NCBI GenBank assembly: GCA_934552855.1
Contig: CAKTEU010000009.1
Span: 1-64,000, forward strand
DNA length: 64,000 nucleotides
From: an uncultured Eubacteriales bacterium
Lineage (GTDB): Bacteria; Bacillota; Clostridia; Oscillospirales; Acutalibacteraceae
Direction of reading: 5' to 3'
A program made the translations under genes and the position numbers. The notes beneath the pieces are model-generated. The model was not told the DNA's origin. It did no database searches and was given only the letters and a program-made list of their open reading frames with translations. This document shows, in pieces, positions 49,999 to 57,696 of this stretch; the stretch's first letter is position 1, and every line of letters starts with the position of its first letter.

Positions 49999-50742
49999 TT
50001 GAGTAATTATGCAGTTGAAGTTGACCATGTAAGCATGAAGTTCAACATCAATAAAGAGGGCGTTGACAACGCCAAGGAATATTTTGTAAGACTTGTTAAA
50101 CACCAGCTTCATTTTGTTGAATTTTGGGCGCTTAAGGATATCAGCTTTAAAGTTGAAAAGGGCGACAGGGTCGGAATACTCGGTTTCAACGGAGCCGGAA
50201 AAAGTACCCTTCTCAAGGTTATTGCCGGTGTGTTGAAGCCGACTCAAGGTTCGGTCAGCGTCAAGGGCGTTGTTGCGCCCATGCTTGAACTCGGCGCAGG
50301 CTTTGACGGAAATTACAGCGGAAGAGAAAACGTTTTTCTTTATGCCGCAACAATGGGCTTTTCAAGAAAGTTTATTGAAAAAAAGTATGACGAAATTGTT
50401 GAATTTGCGGAGCTTGAAGATTTTATTGACGCTCCTTTAAAAAGCTATTCTTCGGGTATGAGGGCAAGGCTTGGTTTTGCAATCGCAACGGCTGTTAAGC
50501 CCGACGTGCTTATTCTTGACGAAGTCCTGAGCGTCGGCGATGCCGCATTCAGGGCGAAAAGCCAAAAAAGGATTGAAAGCATGATGGGTGACGGCGTAAC
50601 CGTTTTGTATGTTTCTCACAGTACTGACAAGGTTGAGGAAATTTGCAACAAGGCGATTATTCTTGACCACGGCCAGATGATTGCCGCCGGAGACAGCGTT
50701 GAAATCAGCAAAATTTATCAGAGCATGACGCTCAACAAATAA
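49999..50742 (+). CDS. ABC transporter ATPase for glycan export (TagH/Wzt-like)
   Basis: The 247-residue ATPase has Walker A GFNGAGKST, signature SYSSGMRARL, Walker B VLILDEVLSVGD and the H-loop VSHSTDKV. The 30-residue N-terminal insert (KFNINKEGVDNAKEYFVRLVKHQLHFVEFWAL) is usual in TagH/Wzt proteins. It lacks the C-terminal carbohydrate-binding domain of some Wzt proteins, which suggests recognition of the lipid carrier rather than a capped glycan end. The start is TTG at 49999. Confidence 0.9.
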   Translation: MSNYAVEVDHVSMKFNINKEGVDNAKEYFVRLVKHQLHFVEFWALKDISFKVEKGDRVGILGFNGAGKSTLLKVIAGVLKPTQGSVSVKGVVAPMLELGAGFDGNYSGRENVFLYAATMGFSRKFIEKKYDEIVEFAELEDFIDAPLKSYSSGMRARLGFAIATAVKPDVLILDEVLSVGDAAFRAKSQKRIESMMGDGVTVLYVSHSTDKVEEICNKAIILDHGQMIAAGDSVEISKIYQSMTLNK

Positions 50743-50770
50743 CAGTTTGTATTGATTGAAAGAGAGCAAA

Positions 50771-51841
50771 ATGAATTTTAAAATTAATCCTGCGGCTTAC
50801 GGCGATGTTTTTGTTTTGCCTAAAGCCGTTGTCAAAAACAATTTGCGCCTTGCAGGAGCAATTCAGCTCAAGGCGCTTCTCTGTCTTTATTGCAATTTCG
50901 GAACAGAGGATACCTCGTGCGAAGCGATTGCCGCCGCTTTGGGCGCAGATAAGGGCGATGTTTGCGACGCAATGATTTTTTGGTGCGAGCGAGGCCTTGT
51001 TTTAAGAACGGACGAAACAGAGGAAAACAAAGCGGTAACCTTGCCGCTTGAAAACGAAGAACGTCCGGTCGTTTCGGCTTTAAAGATTGAAGAAAAGGCG
51101 AAACCATTACCACAGCAAAAAGCCGAACCGAAAAAGGTTGCCGAACTTCCGATTTCACGTCCGAGTCACGAGCAGATTGCGGTGAGATGCCGTGAATGCG
51201 AAGAGTTCAGAGAACTTTTTTCAGAAGCTCAGATGATACTCGGAAAAACAATCGGATATGAGGGTCAGTCAATCCTCATCATGCTCCATGACAGTTACGA
51301 TTTGCCGGTTGAAGTTATTCTTATGCTTCTTGAATATGTTGCCGCAAAAGGAAAAACCGGCTATAAATATATTGCAACCGTCGGCAAAGAGTGGAGCGAA
51401 AAAGAGATTGACACAATCGAAGCCGCCGAAGAATATATCAGTAGCCAAAACGAAACCGACGAGATTTGGCGGCAGTTTAGAGCACTCACCGGAGTGAAAA
51501 ATCCGAATCCGACCGCAAAACAGCGGAAGTTTCTTTCGGTTTGGACAAAAGAGTTTTCGTTTTCCTGCGAGATGATTTGTCTTGCGTATGAAATTTGCAT
51601 TGACAACACGGGAAAAATGAACCTTGAATATATGAACAAAGTGCTCAAAAACTGGCATGAAAAAGGTGTAAAATCGCCGTCCGACGCAGAACGTGAACAG
51701 GAACGCTGGAATGAAAGCAACTTCGGCAAAAAGAAAAAGGAAAAGCCGAAGCAGGAAGTATTTTCAAGCAATGCGTCTTATGACATCGGCGAATTTGAAA
51801 AAAACATTGTCGGACTTAAATATCTTGATGAAGAAAAGTAA
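50771..51841 (+). CDS. DnaD domain replication protein
   Basis: The 356-residue protein has an N-terminal winged-helix region (NLRLAGAIQLKALLCLYCNFGTEDTSCEAIAAALG, in pieces). A Lys/Glu/Pro linker follows, then a DnaB_2/DnaD domain (about 130-200; AQMILGKTIGYEGQSILIMLHDSYDLP) and a second helical DnaD-like copy near 220-300. DnaD-type proteins remodel origin DNA and help load the replicative helicase. It is paired with the DnaC-like loader 24 nt downstream, the usual Firmicutes arrangement. The ATG at 50771 is used, not the TTG at 50756. Confidence 0.88.
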   Translation: MNFKINPAAYGDVFVLPKAVVKNNLRLAGAIQLKALLCLYCNFGTEDTSCEAIAAALGADKGDVCDAMIFWCERGLVLRTDETEENKAVTLPLENEERPVVSALKIEEKAKPLPQQKAEPKKVAELPISRPSHEQIAVRCRECEEFRELFSEAQMILGKTIGYEGQSILIMLHDSYDLPVEVILMLLEYVAAKGKTGYKYIATVGKEWSEKEIDTIEAAEEYISSQNETDEIWRQFRALTGVKNPNPTAKQRKFLSVWTKEFSFSCEMICLAYEICIDNTGKMNLEYMNKVLKNWHEKGVKSPSDAEREQERWNESNFGKKKKEKPKQEVFSSNASYDIGEFEKNIVGLKYLDEEK

Positions 51842-51865
51842 GTTTTTTAAAGGCGAGGTTCAAAA

Positions 51866-52846
51866 ATGGCATACAGAAGAAGCGTATACATAAAAGCCAA
51901 AAGCATTCTTGAAGAAAGAAGAAGAAAAGCAGAAAGCGAACAGGAACAGCGTCATACCGCTGCGGTTTCCGTCTGCCCCGAAATTGCCGAAACCGAACGT
52001 GAAATGGCCCGCTTTGCCGCCGAAGTAATCAAAAGCGTTTCAATGGGAAAAGATGCCGAACAGTTTGTACTTTCGCTTTCACAAAAAAATCTTGAGGCGC
52101 AGGAAAAGCGCAAAAACCTTCTTAAAGCCGCCGGCTTTCCCGAAGATTATCTTGATGTGAAATATACCTGCCCGATTTGCAAGGACACGGGCGCACACGA
52201 CGGATATTACTGCAAGTGCTATCTTGACCTCATAAAGCAGACCGCAAAGGATGAACTCGGTGTTGCACCGAGCATGAAAAAATGCAGCTTTGAAAGCTTT
52301 GATATCGGGCTTTATTCAGACGAGGTTGATTCAAAGCTTTTGGTCAGTCCTCGCCGCCTTGCGCAGGGAACGCTCAATTTTTGCAAAAAATATGCCGAAG
52401 AATTTTCGCTTTCAAGCCGCAACATTGTAATGCTCGGAAAAACGGGAGTCGGAAAAACGCATCTTTCGCTTGCAATTGCAAGCCGTGTTATTGACCGTGG
52501 CTTTGATGTTTACTATGCAAGCATTCATAAAATCATGGATATTCTTCAAAAAGAGCAGTTTTCACGTGAAAGAACCGAAGAAAGCATATCCGACCGCCTT
52601 TATGAAAGCGACCTTCTTGTTATTGACGACCTCGGCGCAGAGTTTTCAACTCAGTTCACCGTTGCCGCACTTTATAACATTGTCAACACCAGACTCAATG
52701 CTTCACGTCCGATGATTATCAACACCAATCTTTCCCTTTCCGAACTTGAGGAGAGGTACTCTCAGCGTGTTGCCTCAAGAATAATCGGTTCAAGCGAAAG
52801 GGTACTTCTCATCGGCAGCGATATAAGGCAAAAGCTTTCAAAGTGA
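51866..52846 (+). CDS. DnaC/DnaI-like helicase loader ATPase
   Basis: The 326-residue protein has an N-terminal helical part and a four-Cys zinc motif (CPICKDTGAHDGYYCKCYL). The AAA+ domain (about 165-326) has Walker A MLGKTGVGKTHLS, Walker B LLVIDDLGAEF and an arginine-finger region ERYSQRVASRIIGSSER. It delivers the replicative helicase to DNA. GAGG precedes the ATG. Confidence 0.9.
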   Translation: MAYRRSVYIKAKSILEERRRKAESEQEQRHTAAVSVCPEIAETEREMARFAAEVIKSVSMGKDAEQFVLSLSQKNLEAQEKRKNLLKAAGFPEDYLDVKYTCPICKDTGAHDGYYCKCYLDLIKQTAKDELGVAPSMKKCSFESFDIGLYSDEVDSKLLVSPRRLAQGTLNFCKKYAEEFSLSSRNIVMLGKTGVGKTHLSLAIASRVIDRGFDVYYASIHKIMDILQKEQFSRERTEESISDRLYESDLLVIDDLGAEFSTQFTVAALYNIVNTRLNASRPMIINTNLSLSELEERYSQRVASRIIGSSERVLLIGSDIRQKLSK

Positions 52847-52876
52847 CAAAAAGCAGAAAAAACAGAAAAAATAGTC

Positions 52877-52905
52877 TTTACATTTTTGAGTTTTTGTGTT
52901 ATAGT
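52877..52905 (+). promoter_or_regulatory. Promoter of tRNA-Thr
   Basis: TTTACA, 17 bp, TATAGT, about 35 nt before the tRNA. Confidence 0.7.
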
Positions 52906-52939
52906 ATTCAAGCGTTCGGTTGGGGTGCCGGCCGAATAT

Positions 52940-53015
52940 GCTGGAGTGGCACAGTTGGTAGCGCAGCTGATTCGTAATCAGCAGGTCGTGGGTTCGAGTC
53001 CCATCTCCAGCTCCA
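52940..53015 (+). tRNA. tRNA-Thr (anticodon CGT)
   Basis: The 76-nt cloverleaf has acceptor GCTGGAG/CTCCAGC, anticodon stem GCTGA/TCAGC with loop TTCGTAA (CGT, reading ACG), T-arm with GGTTCGAGTCC, and an encoded CCA. It has its own promoter and a strong terminator. Confidence 0.97.
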
Positions 53016-53018
53016 TGA

Positions 53019-53049
53019 AAAAAGCAGTCCTTTATCGGGGCTGCTTTTT
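53019..53049 (+). terminator. Terminator of tRNA-Thr
   Basis: AAAAAGCAG pairs with CTGCTTTTT, extended by CC/GG inside. Confidence 0.85.
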
Positions 53050-53065
53050 GTTTGATGTTTTTGCG

Positions 53066-53108
53066 AAAAATCCTGCCGTACTCATTTTCAAAATACGGCA
53101 GGATTTTT
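53066..53108 (+). terminator. Twin hairpin left of the Phd/Doc cassette
   Basis: The perfect 15-bp arms AAAAATCCTGCCGTA and TACGGCAGGATTTTT. The core CTGCCGTA/TACGGCAG is repeated on the other side of the cassette at 53862-53896. Confidence 0.8.
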
Positions 53109-53121
53109 TATAAGCAATTCA

Positions 53122-53158
53122 AAATATAGGTTGATTTTATCCTATATTTGTGTATAAT
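53122..53158 (+). promoter_or_regulatory. phd-doc promoter with inverted-repeat operator
   Basis: The operator AAATATAGG (53122-53130), 10 bp, CCTATATTT (53141-53149) is a perfect inverted repeat. The -35 box TTGATT (53131-53136) is its centre, and TATAAT lies at 53153-53158 (16-bp spacer). Binding of the antitoxin complex here would block transcription. Confidence 0.8.
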
Positions 53159-53176
53159 ATAAGGGAGGTGATTTTT

Positions 53177-53428
53177 ATGATGGTCAACACAAAAACAATT
53201 GTTTCGATGACAGATGCAAATCAGAATTTTTCAAAGGTTGTTCATTTGGTTGATGAAAATGGAATGGCTGTTATCATGAAGAATAATAAACCAAGATATA
53301 TTGTTGTCGGTTTTGATGAATATGATTCAATTTCTGCCGCTATGCAAATGAGAAAAGAAAAGATCAATGCGGCTGCCAACAGTATCATCGATAAGAATAT
53401 GGAAGCGTTTCGGGAGCTTGCAAAATGA
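53177..53428 (+). CDS. Phd/YefM family antitoxin
   Basis: The 83-residue antitoxin has the Phd DNA-binding start (TKTIVSMTDANQNFSKVVHLVDENGMAVIMKNNKPRYIVV, in pieces) and a C-terminal helical toxin-binding part. GGGAGGTG precedes the ATG at 53177. Its stop overlaps the toxin start (ATGA). It should neutralise Doc and, with it, repress the operon through the inverted repeat upstream. Confidence 0.9.
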   Translation: MMVNTKTIVSMTDANQNFSKVVHLVDENGMAVIMKNNKPRYIVVGFDEYDSISAAMQMRKEKINAAANSIIDKNMEAFRELAK

Positions 53429-53808
53429 TTATATTGACAATAGAAGAAATAATTATTTTGCATGAAAAGCTGATTAACAGAACCGGAGGAAGTCGAGGCG
53501 TACGTGATATCGGATTGCTTGAATCTGCTGTTTATAGTGCGGAAAGTTCGTTTAATGATGTGGAAGTGTATCCAACGGTTGAAGAAAAGGCTGCACGGTT
53601 GATGTTTTCGCTCACTAATAATCATTCCTTTTTTGACGGAAACAAAAGAATAGGTGTTTTGACTATGCTTATGACCTTGGAACTGAACGGCGTATATTTG
53701 AACTACACTCAAAAAGAACTTATTGATTTGGGACTTTCAGTTGCTGACGGAACCAAGAAATATGCAGAAATATTAGATTTTATCCGAAATCATAAGACCC
53801 AAAATTGA
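53425..53808 (+). CDS. doc: Doc/Fic-type toxin
   Basis: The 127-residue protein carries the Fic/Doc motif HSFFDGNKRIGVL. Doc proteins phosphorylate elongation factor Tu and stop translation; the K after GN (GNKR rather than GNGR) is the Doc variant. The start overlaps the antitoxin stop, giving coupled translation. Confidence 0.92.
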   Translation: MIILTIEEIIILHEKLINRTGGSRGVRDIGLLESAVYSAESSFNDVEVYPTVEEKAARLMFSLTNNHSFFDGNKRIGVLTMLMTLELNGVYLNYTQKELIDLGLSVADGTKKYAEILDFIRNHKTQN

Positions 53809-53861
53809 CAAAAATATATTTTAAAAGTATCAGTTCTTATTTTATCGTCCGTAATAAACAC

Positions 53862-53902
53862 ATTCTGCCGTACTCCGAATTTCGGATACGGCAGAATTTT
53901 TA
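53862..53902 (+). terminator. Twin hairpin right of the Phd/Doc cassette, bidirectional
   Basis: ATTCTGCCGTA with inner CCGAA pairs with TTCGG and TACGGCAGAAT; TTTTTA follows on the plus side. It also ends the Xre gene on the minus strand. Confidence 0.8.
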
Positions 53903-53905
53903 TGC

Positions 53906-54115
53906 TCATTTTTCATGAACACGGCCGAGAATATAATCGGTTGAAGTCTTATAAAGGTCAGCAAGGGCAATCAGCATATCGGTCGGGATATCACGAAAGC
54001 CCCGTTCATAGCGGTTATACTGCGGCTGTTTCATTGAAAGGTAATCCGCAACTTGCTTTTGAGTCATGTCGTTGTCCTCCCGCAGTTCACGAATCCTTTT
54101 GTAACACGCCACCAA
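53906..54115 (-). CDS. Xre-family transcriptional repressor
   Basis: The 69-residue protein is essentially one helix-turn-helix domain (YKRIRELREDNDMTQKQVADYL, then MKQPQYNRYERGFRDIPTDMLIALADLYKTSTDYILGR). The start is taken as TTG at 54115, four bases after GGAGGTG; GTG at 54112 is the alternative. It is divergent from the BspA-like gene, and the intergenic region contains two related palindromes, so it probably represses that gene and perhaps itself. Confidence 0.85.
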   Translation of the reverse strand: MVACYKRIRELREDNDMTQKQVADYLSMKQPQYNRYERGFRDIPTDMLIALADLYKTSTDYILGRVHEK

Positions 54116-54143
54116 TTTGCACCTCCATGAAATAAAAGAAAAA

Positions 54144-54216
54144 ATAACTGTTTGGTTATATTGACATTTTATCATTGTTGGTGTAGAATATTCACTGATA
54201 TAACCGTTTGGTTATA
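54144..54216 (+). promoter_or_regulatory. Two-operator promoter of the BspA-like gene
   Basis: TTGACA (54161-54166), 17 bp, TAGAAT (54184-54189). Upstream lies ATAACTGTTTGGTTAT (54144-54159), downstream the perfect 18-bp inverted repeat TATAACCGTTTGGTTATA (54199-54216). Their centres are 56 bp apart, close to whole helical turns. Probable binding sites of the adjacent Xre protein. Confidence 0.8.
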
Positions 54217-54242
54217 AAAACTTAAATTCAGGAGGAAAGAAA

Positions 54243-57200
54243 ATGCAAAAATCAAAAAAACTCATGTCTTTGCTGCTTGTTTTGCTGCTTGCGTTCAGTA
54301 TTGTTCCGTTCAGCGGCACGGTTGCGCTTGCGGCACAGACGGAAAACGGCTACACCTACACCGTAGTCAACGGAACGAGCGCAAAAATTACCGGCATTGA
54401 CAAGTCGGTCGTTTACGGCGCAGTTGAAATTCCGTCAACCCTCGGCGGATACCCGGTAAGGACAATTTCCGGTTCAACAAGCGTTTTTAAGAATAACACC
54501 ACCATCAGCTCTGTTGTTATTCCGGACAGCGTAAACGATATCGGAGCTGAGGCTTTTAGCGGTTGCACATCTCTTTCAAAGGTTGTTTTGCCTAAGAATC
54601 TCACATTGATAAGTGAAAAAATGTTTTACGGTTGTTCTGCTTTGACAAGCGTAACATTTCCGGAAAATTTAATTACAATTGGAGGAGATGCTTTTTCCGG
54701 TTGTTACACTCTTCCTTCGCTTTCTCTTCCGCAGTCGCTTGTCAAAATTTCAGATGCGGCTTTTTCCGGATGTAAGGGACTTTCAGCTTTAATTCTTCCG
54801 GAAAATCTTGCATCAATTGGGCGGAGGGCTTTTTATAACTGCACTGGTTTGACAAGTGTAAAATTTCCGGAATCGCTCACAACTATCGGAAGTTATGCTT
54901 TTTCGGGATGTACGGGTCTTGTGTCGCTTACTTTTCCCGAAGGACTTGTCAACATTGAAGATAACGCTTTTTCAGGCTGTACATCTCTTGCAAGCGTAAA
55001 ATTCCCGACAACGCTTGCAACTATCGGAAACAATGCTTTTTCCGGCTGTAAAAGCCTTGCCGCCGTCTCGCTTCCGGACAGTGTTTCGAGTGTCGGAACC
55101 CGTGCTTTTCAAAACTGCACATCGCTTAAAACCGCAAAACTTTCGGAATCTCTCACTTCGGTAAAGGAATGTACCTTTTACGGCTGTACCGGTCTTCTTC
55201 GCATTGTTCTTCCGGATGGTATTACCGCGGTTGAAGGCTCGGCATTCAGTGGCTGTACAAGCCTTGCTTCGGCTAAACTTTCGAGCGAACTTGTTTCAAT
55301 CGGAAAACGGGCTTTCCAAGATTGCCCTGCTCTGACTGCAATATCAATTTCGGAAAGCGTTGTTGAAATCGGAGAAGAGGCTTTTATCAATTGTACCACA
55401 CTTAAAACCGTAACACTTTCCGAAGGGTTAAATGTTATCGGAAAATCTGCTTTCAACGGCTGCAAGGCTATCGTTAATCTCAGTGTTCCCGACAGCGTTG
55501 TAACAATCGGAGGAAGTGCATTTTCCGGCTGTACCGGTCTTAAAACCGTTAAGCTTTCAAACAGCTTGACCGCAATCGGCAATTCTTGTTTTAACGGTTG
55601 CGTCGGAGTTGAAACAATTGATATACCCGAAGGCGTTGCAACAATCGGAGGAGGTGCTTTTTACGGCTGTACCGGTCTTAAATCGGTAACAATTCCGAAT
55701 ACCGTAACAACTTTGGAACAGAGTTCTTTTGCCGGCTGTTCCGGACTTCAGAAAATTGATCTTCCGGCCTCCGTTGTTGAAATCGGAAATTCTACATTCA
55801 GCGGCTGCGTCGGCTTGACGGAAGTTACAATTCCGAGCGGCGTTACGGTTATTAACGATTACACATTCTCCGGTTGCAAGGGACTAAAATCCGTTGAAAT
55901 TCCTGATACCGTAACAAAAATCGGATCGGATGCTTTTTATAATTGTTCCGGTCTTGCTTCAATTAATATTCCGTCAAGTGTAACATCAATTGGAAGACAA
56001 GCATTCATGAGCAGCGGTCTCAGAAGTGTTAACATTCCTTCAAGCGTTACTTCAATAGAATGGGATGCTTTTTTTCAATGTAACCAGCTTGAAAAAATCG
56101 CATTTTATAACCCGGATTGCGTAATTTTCAATTCTGCCGATACCATTTATAAGGGTGCAACAATCTACGGCTACGCAAACTCATCGGCTCAAAGCTATGC
56201 CGAAAAATATAACCGCAAGTTTGTTCTTCTCGGCGACCATGAACATACTTATACTTCCGTCGTCACAAAAGAACCGACCTGCCTTGAAGCCGGCGTTCGC
56301 ACCTATACCTGCACCGGCGAAGACTGCACCGAAAGCTATACCGAAACAATCCCGGCTCTCGGACATAACATTGTAAAACTTTCGGCAAAAAGCGCAACCT
56401 GCCTTGAAACCGGTCTCACCGCCGGCGAATACTGCAAACGCTGCGATTACAAGGTTGAACAAAAGGTTGTTCCCAAAGCCGACCACACTGTTGTTGTTGA
56501 TAAGGCCGTTGCCGCAACCTGCACAAAGACCGGCCTTACCGAAGGCAAGCATTGCTCGGTTTGCAAGACTGTAATCGTTAAACAGGAAGCAACACCCAAA
56601 GCCGATCACACCGTTGTTGTTGACAAGGCCGTTGCCGCAACCTGCACAAAGACCGGCCTTACCGAAGGTAAGCACTGCTCGGTTTGCAACACTGTAATCG
56701 TTGAGCAGAAAGCAACACCCAAAGCGGATCACACCGTTGTTATTGATAAGGCTGTTGCCGCAAATTGCTATCAGACAGGTCTTACCGAAGGCAAGCACTG
56801 CTCGGTTTGCAACACTGTTATTGTTAAGCAGGAAGCAACCGCAATCAATCCGAACAACCATTTTGGGGTTGAAGAAATTGAAGCTCAGCCCGCAACCTGC
56901 ACAGAAGTGGGCTATACCGCTTGCAGTTACTGTCCATACTGCGACACAATTGTTGTTCCGCAGAGAGAAATCCCCATCGACCCGAATAACCACACAAATA
57001 TCGTTGTTGACAAGGCTACCGAAGCAACCTGCACAAAAACAGGTCTTACCGAAGGCAAGCACTGCGAAGACTGCAAAGCGGTTATTGTTAAGCAGAACAC
57101 CGTGCCGATGAAGGCTCACACTGTTGTTGTTGACAAAGCTGTTGAAGCAACCTGCAAAGCAACAGGCCTTACCGAAGGCAAGCATTGCTCGGTTTGCAAT

Positions 57201-57545
57201 ACGGTTATCGTTAAGCAGGAAGTTACGCCGAAAAAGGACCATAGCATTGTGATTGATCCTGCCGTTGCACCGACCTGCACAAAGGACGGTCTTACCGAAG
57301 GTAAACACTGCAGCACCTGCGGAACAATCTTCACTGCAAGAGAAACCGTTCCCGCAACAGGTCACGCCGACAACAACGGCGACGGAAAGTGCGATAACTG
57401 CGGTCTTTCGCTCAATCCTTCCGAAGGCTGCTCATGCGCCTGCCATAAGGGCGGATTCTCAGGTTTCATTTATAAGATTACACGCTTCTTCTGGAAGCTG
57501 TTCAGAATTCATCAGACCTGCGAATGCGGAGCAAAGCACTATTAA
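54243..57545 (+). CDS. BspA-like leucine-rich repeat surface protein with Cys/His tail
   Basis: The 1100-residue protein has a signal peptide (about 1-30). About 23 LRR_5/TpLRR repeats of 23 residues follow (IGxxAFSGCTxLxxVxLPxxL type, about 65-655). A region of about seven 40-residue repeats comes next (about 660-1060), each with HTVVVDKAVAATC, TGLTEGKHC and SVC. The end is special: GCSCACHKGG, a hydrophobic stretch with RFFWKLF, then CECGAKHY. No LPXTG, SLH or choline-binding repeats are seen, so this tail may be the anchor. BspA-type proteins bind host proteins or other bacteria. AGGAGG precedes the ATG. Confidence 0.9.
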   Translation: MQKSKKLMSLLLVLLLAFSIVPFSGTVALAAQTENGYTYTVVNGTSAKITGIDKSVVYGAVEIPSTLGGYPVRTISGSTSVFKNNTTISSVVIPDSVNDIGAEAFSGCTSLSKVVLPKNLTLISEKMFYGCSALTSVTFPENLITIGGDAFSGCYTLPSLSLPQSLVKISDAAFSGCKGLSALILPENLASIGRRAFYNCTGLTSVKFPESLTTIGSYAFSGCTGLVSLTFPEGLVNIEDNAFSGCTSLASVKFPTTLATIGNNAFSGCKSLAAVSLPDSVSSVGTRAFQNCTSLKTAKLSESLTSVKECTFYGCTGLLRIVLPDGITAVEGSAFSGCTSLASAKLSSELVSIGKRAFQDCPALTAISISESVVEIGEEAFINCTTLKTVTLSEGLNVIGKSAFNGCKAIVNLSVPDSVVTIGGSAFSGCTGLKTVKLSNSLTAIGNSCFNGCVGVETIDIPEGVATIGGGAFYGCTGLKSVTIPNTVTTLEQSSFAGCSGLQKIDLPASVVEIGNSTFSGCVGLTEVTIPSGVTVINDYTFSGCKGLKSVEIPDTVTKIGSDAFYNCSGLASINIPSSVTSIGRQAFMSSGLRSVNIPSSVTSIEWDAFFQCNQLEKIAFYNPDCVIFNSADTIYKGATIYGYANSSAQSYAEKYNRKFVLLGDHEHTYTSVVTKEPTCLEAGVRTYTCTGEDCTESYTETIPALGHNIVKLSAKSATCLETGLTAGEYCKRCDYKVEQKVVPKADHTVVVDKAVAATCTKTGLTEGKHCSVCKTVIVKQEATPKADHTVVVDKAVAATCTKTGLTEGKHCSVCNTVIVEQKATPKADHTVVIDKAVAANCYQTGLTEGKHCSVCNTVIVKQEATAINPNNHFGVEEIEAQPATCTEVGYTACSYCPYCDTIVVPQREIPIDPNNHTNIVVDKATEATCTKTGLTEGKHCEDCKAVIVKQNTVPMKAHTVVVDKAVEATCKATGLTEGKHCSVCNTVIVKQEVTPKKDHSIVIDPAVAPTCTKDGLTEGKHCSTCGTIFTARETVPATGHADNNGDGKCDNCGLSLNPSEGCSCACHKGGFSGFIYKITRFFWKLFRIHQTCECGAKHY
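56478..57360 (+). repeat. 120-bp tandem repeats inside the BspA-like gene
   Basis: Units beginning near 56478, 56598 and 56718 are spaced exactly 120 bp and nearly identical. More diverged units continue to about 57360. They encode the HCxxC repeats and are likely to vary in number by recombination. Confidence 0.8.
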
Positions 57546-57591
57546 TTTTGAATGATAAAGAATAATGACCGCAAAGACGGTTGTTATATAC

Positions 57592-57626
57592 AAAGCCCGA
57601 AGGTTAACACCCAACCTTCGGGCTTT
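57592..57626 (+). terminator. Terminator of the BspA-like gene
   Basis: AAAGCCCGAAGGTT and AACCTTCGGGCTTT form a perfect 14-bp stem. Confidence 0.85.
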
Positions 57627-57645
57627 GGCTTTTTAAAAACAAAAA

Positions 57646-57683
57646 CAACGGCTGCGCTTTGCTTTTGAAAAACGCAGTCGTTG
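57646..57683 (-). terminator. Terminator of the YjdF-like gene
   Basis: CAACGGCTGCG pairs with CGCAGTCGTTG; on the minus strand it is followed by TTTTTGTTTTT. Confidence 0.75.
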
Positions 57684-57696
57684 TGTTGTTGTCTTT

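Noticed and set aside
56478..57360. Regularly spaced repeats that could suggest a CRISPR array
   Set aside because: The 120-bp units are in-frame protein repeats with no unique spacers, and no cas genes are present.
56181..57365. A 394-codon open frame on the minus strand, rich in Cys, Gly and Asn
   Set aside because: It is the mirror of the 120-bp repeats of the BspA-like gene. It has no ribosome binding site, and its composition only reflects the complement of the HCxxC repeats.
54243..57545. LPXTG, SLH or choline-binding anchor in the BspA-like protein
   Set aside because: None of these motifs appears; the C-terminus ends with the Cys/His tail and HY.
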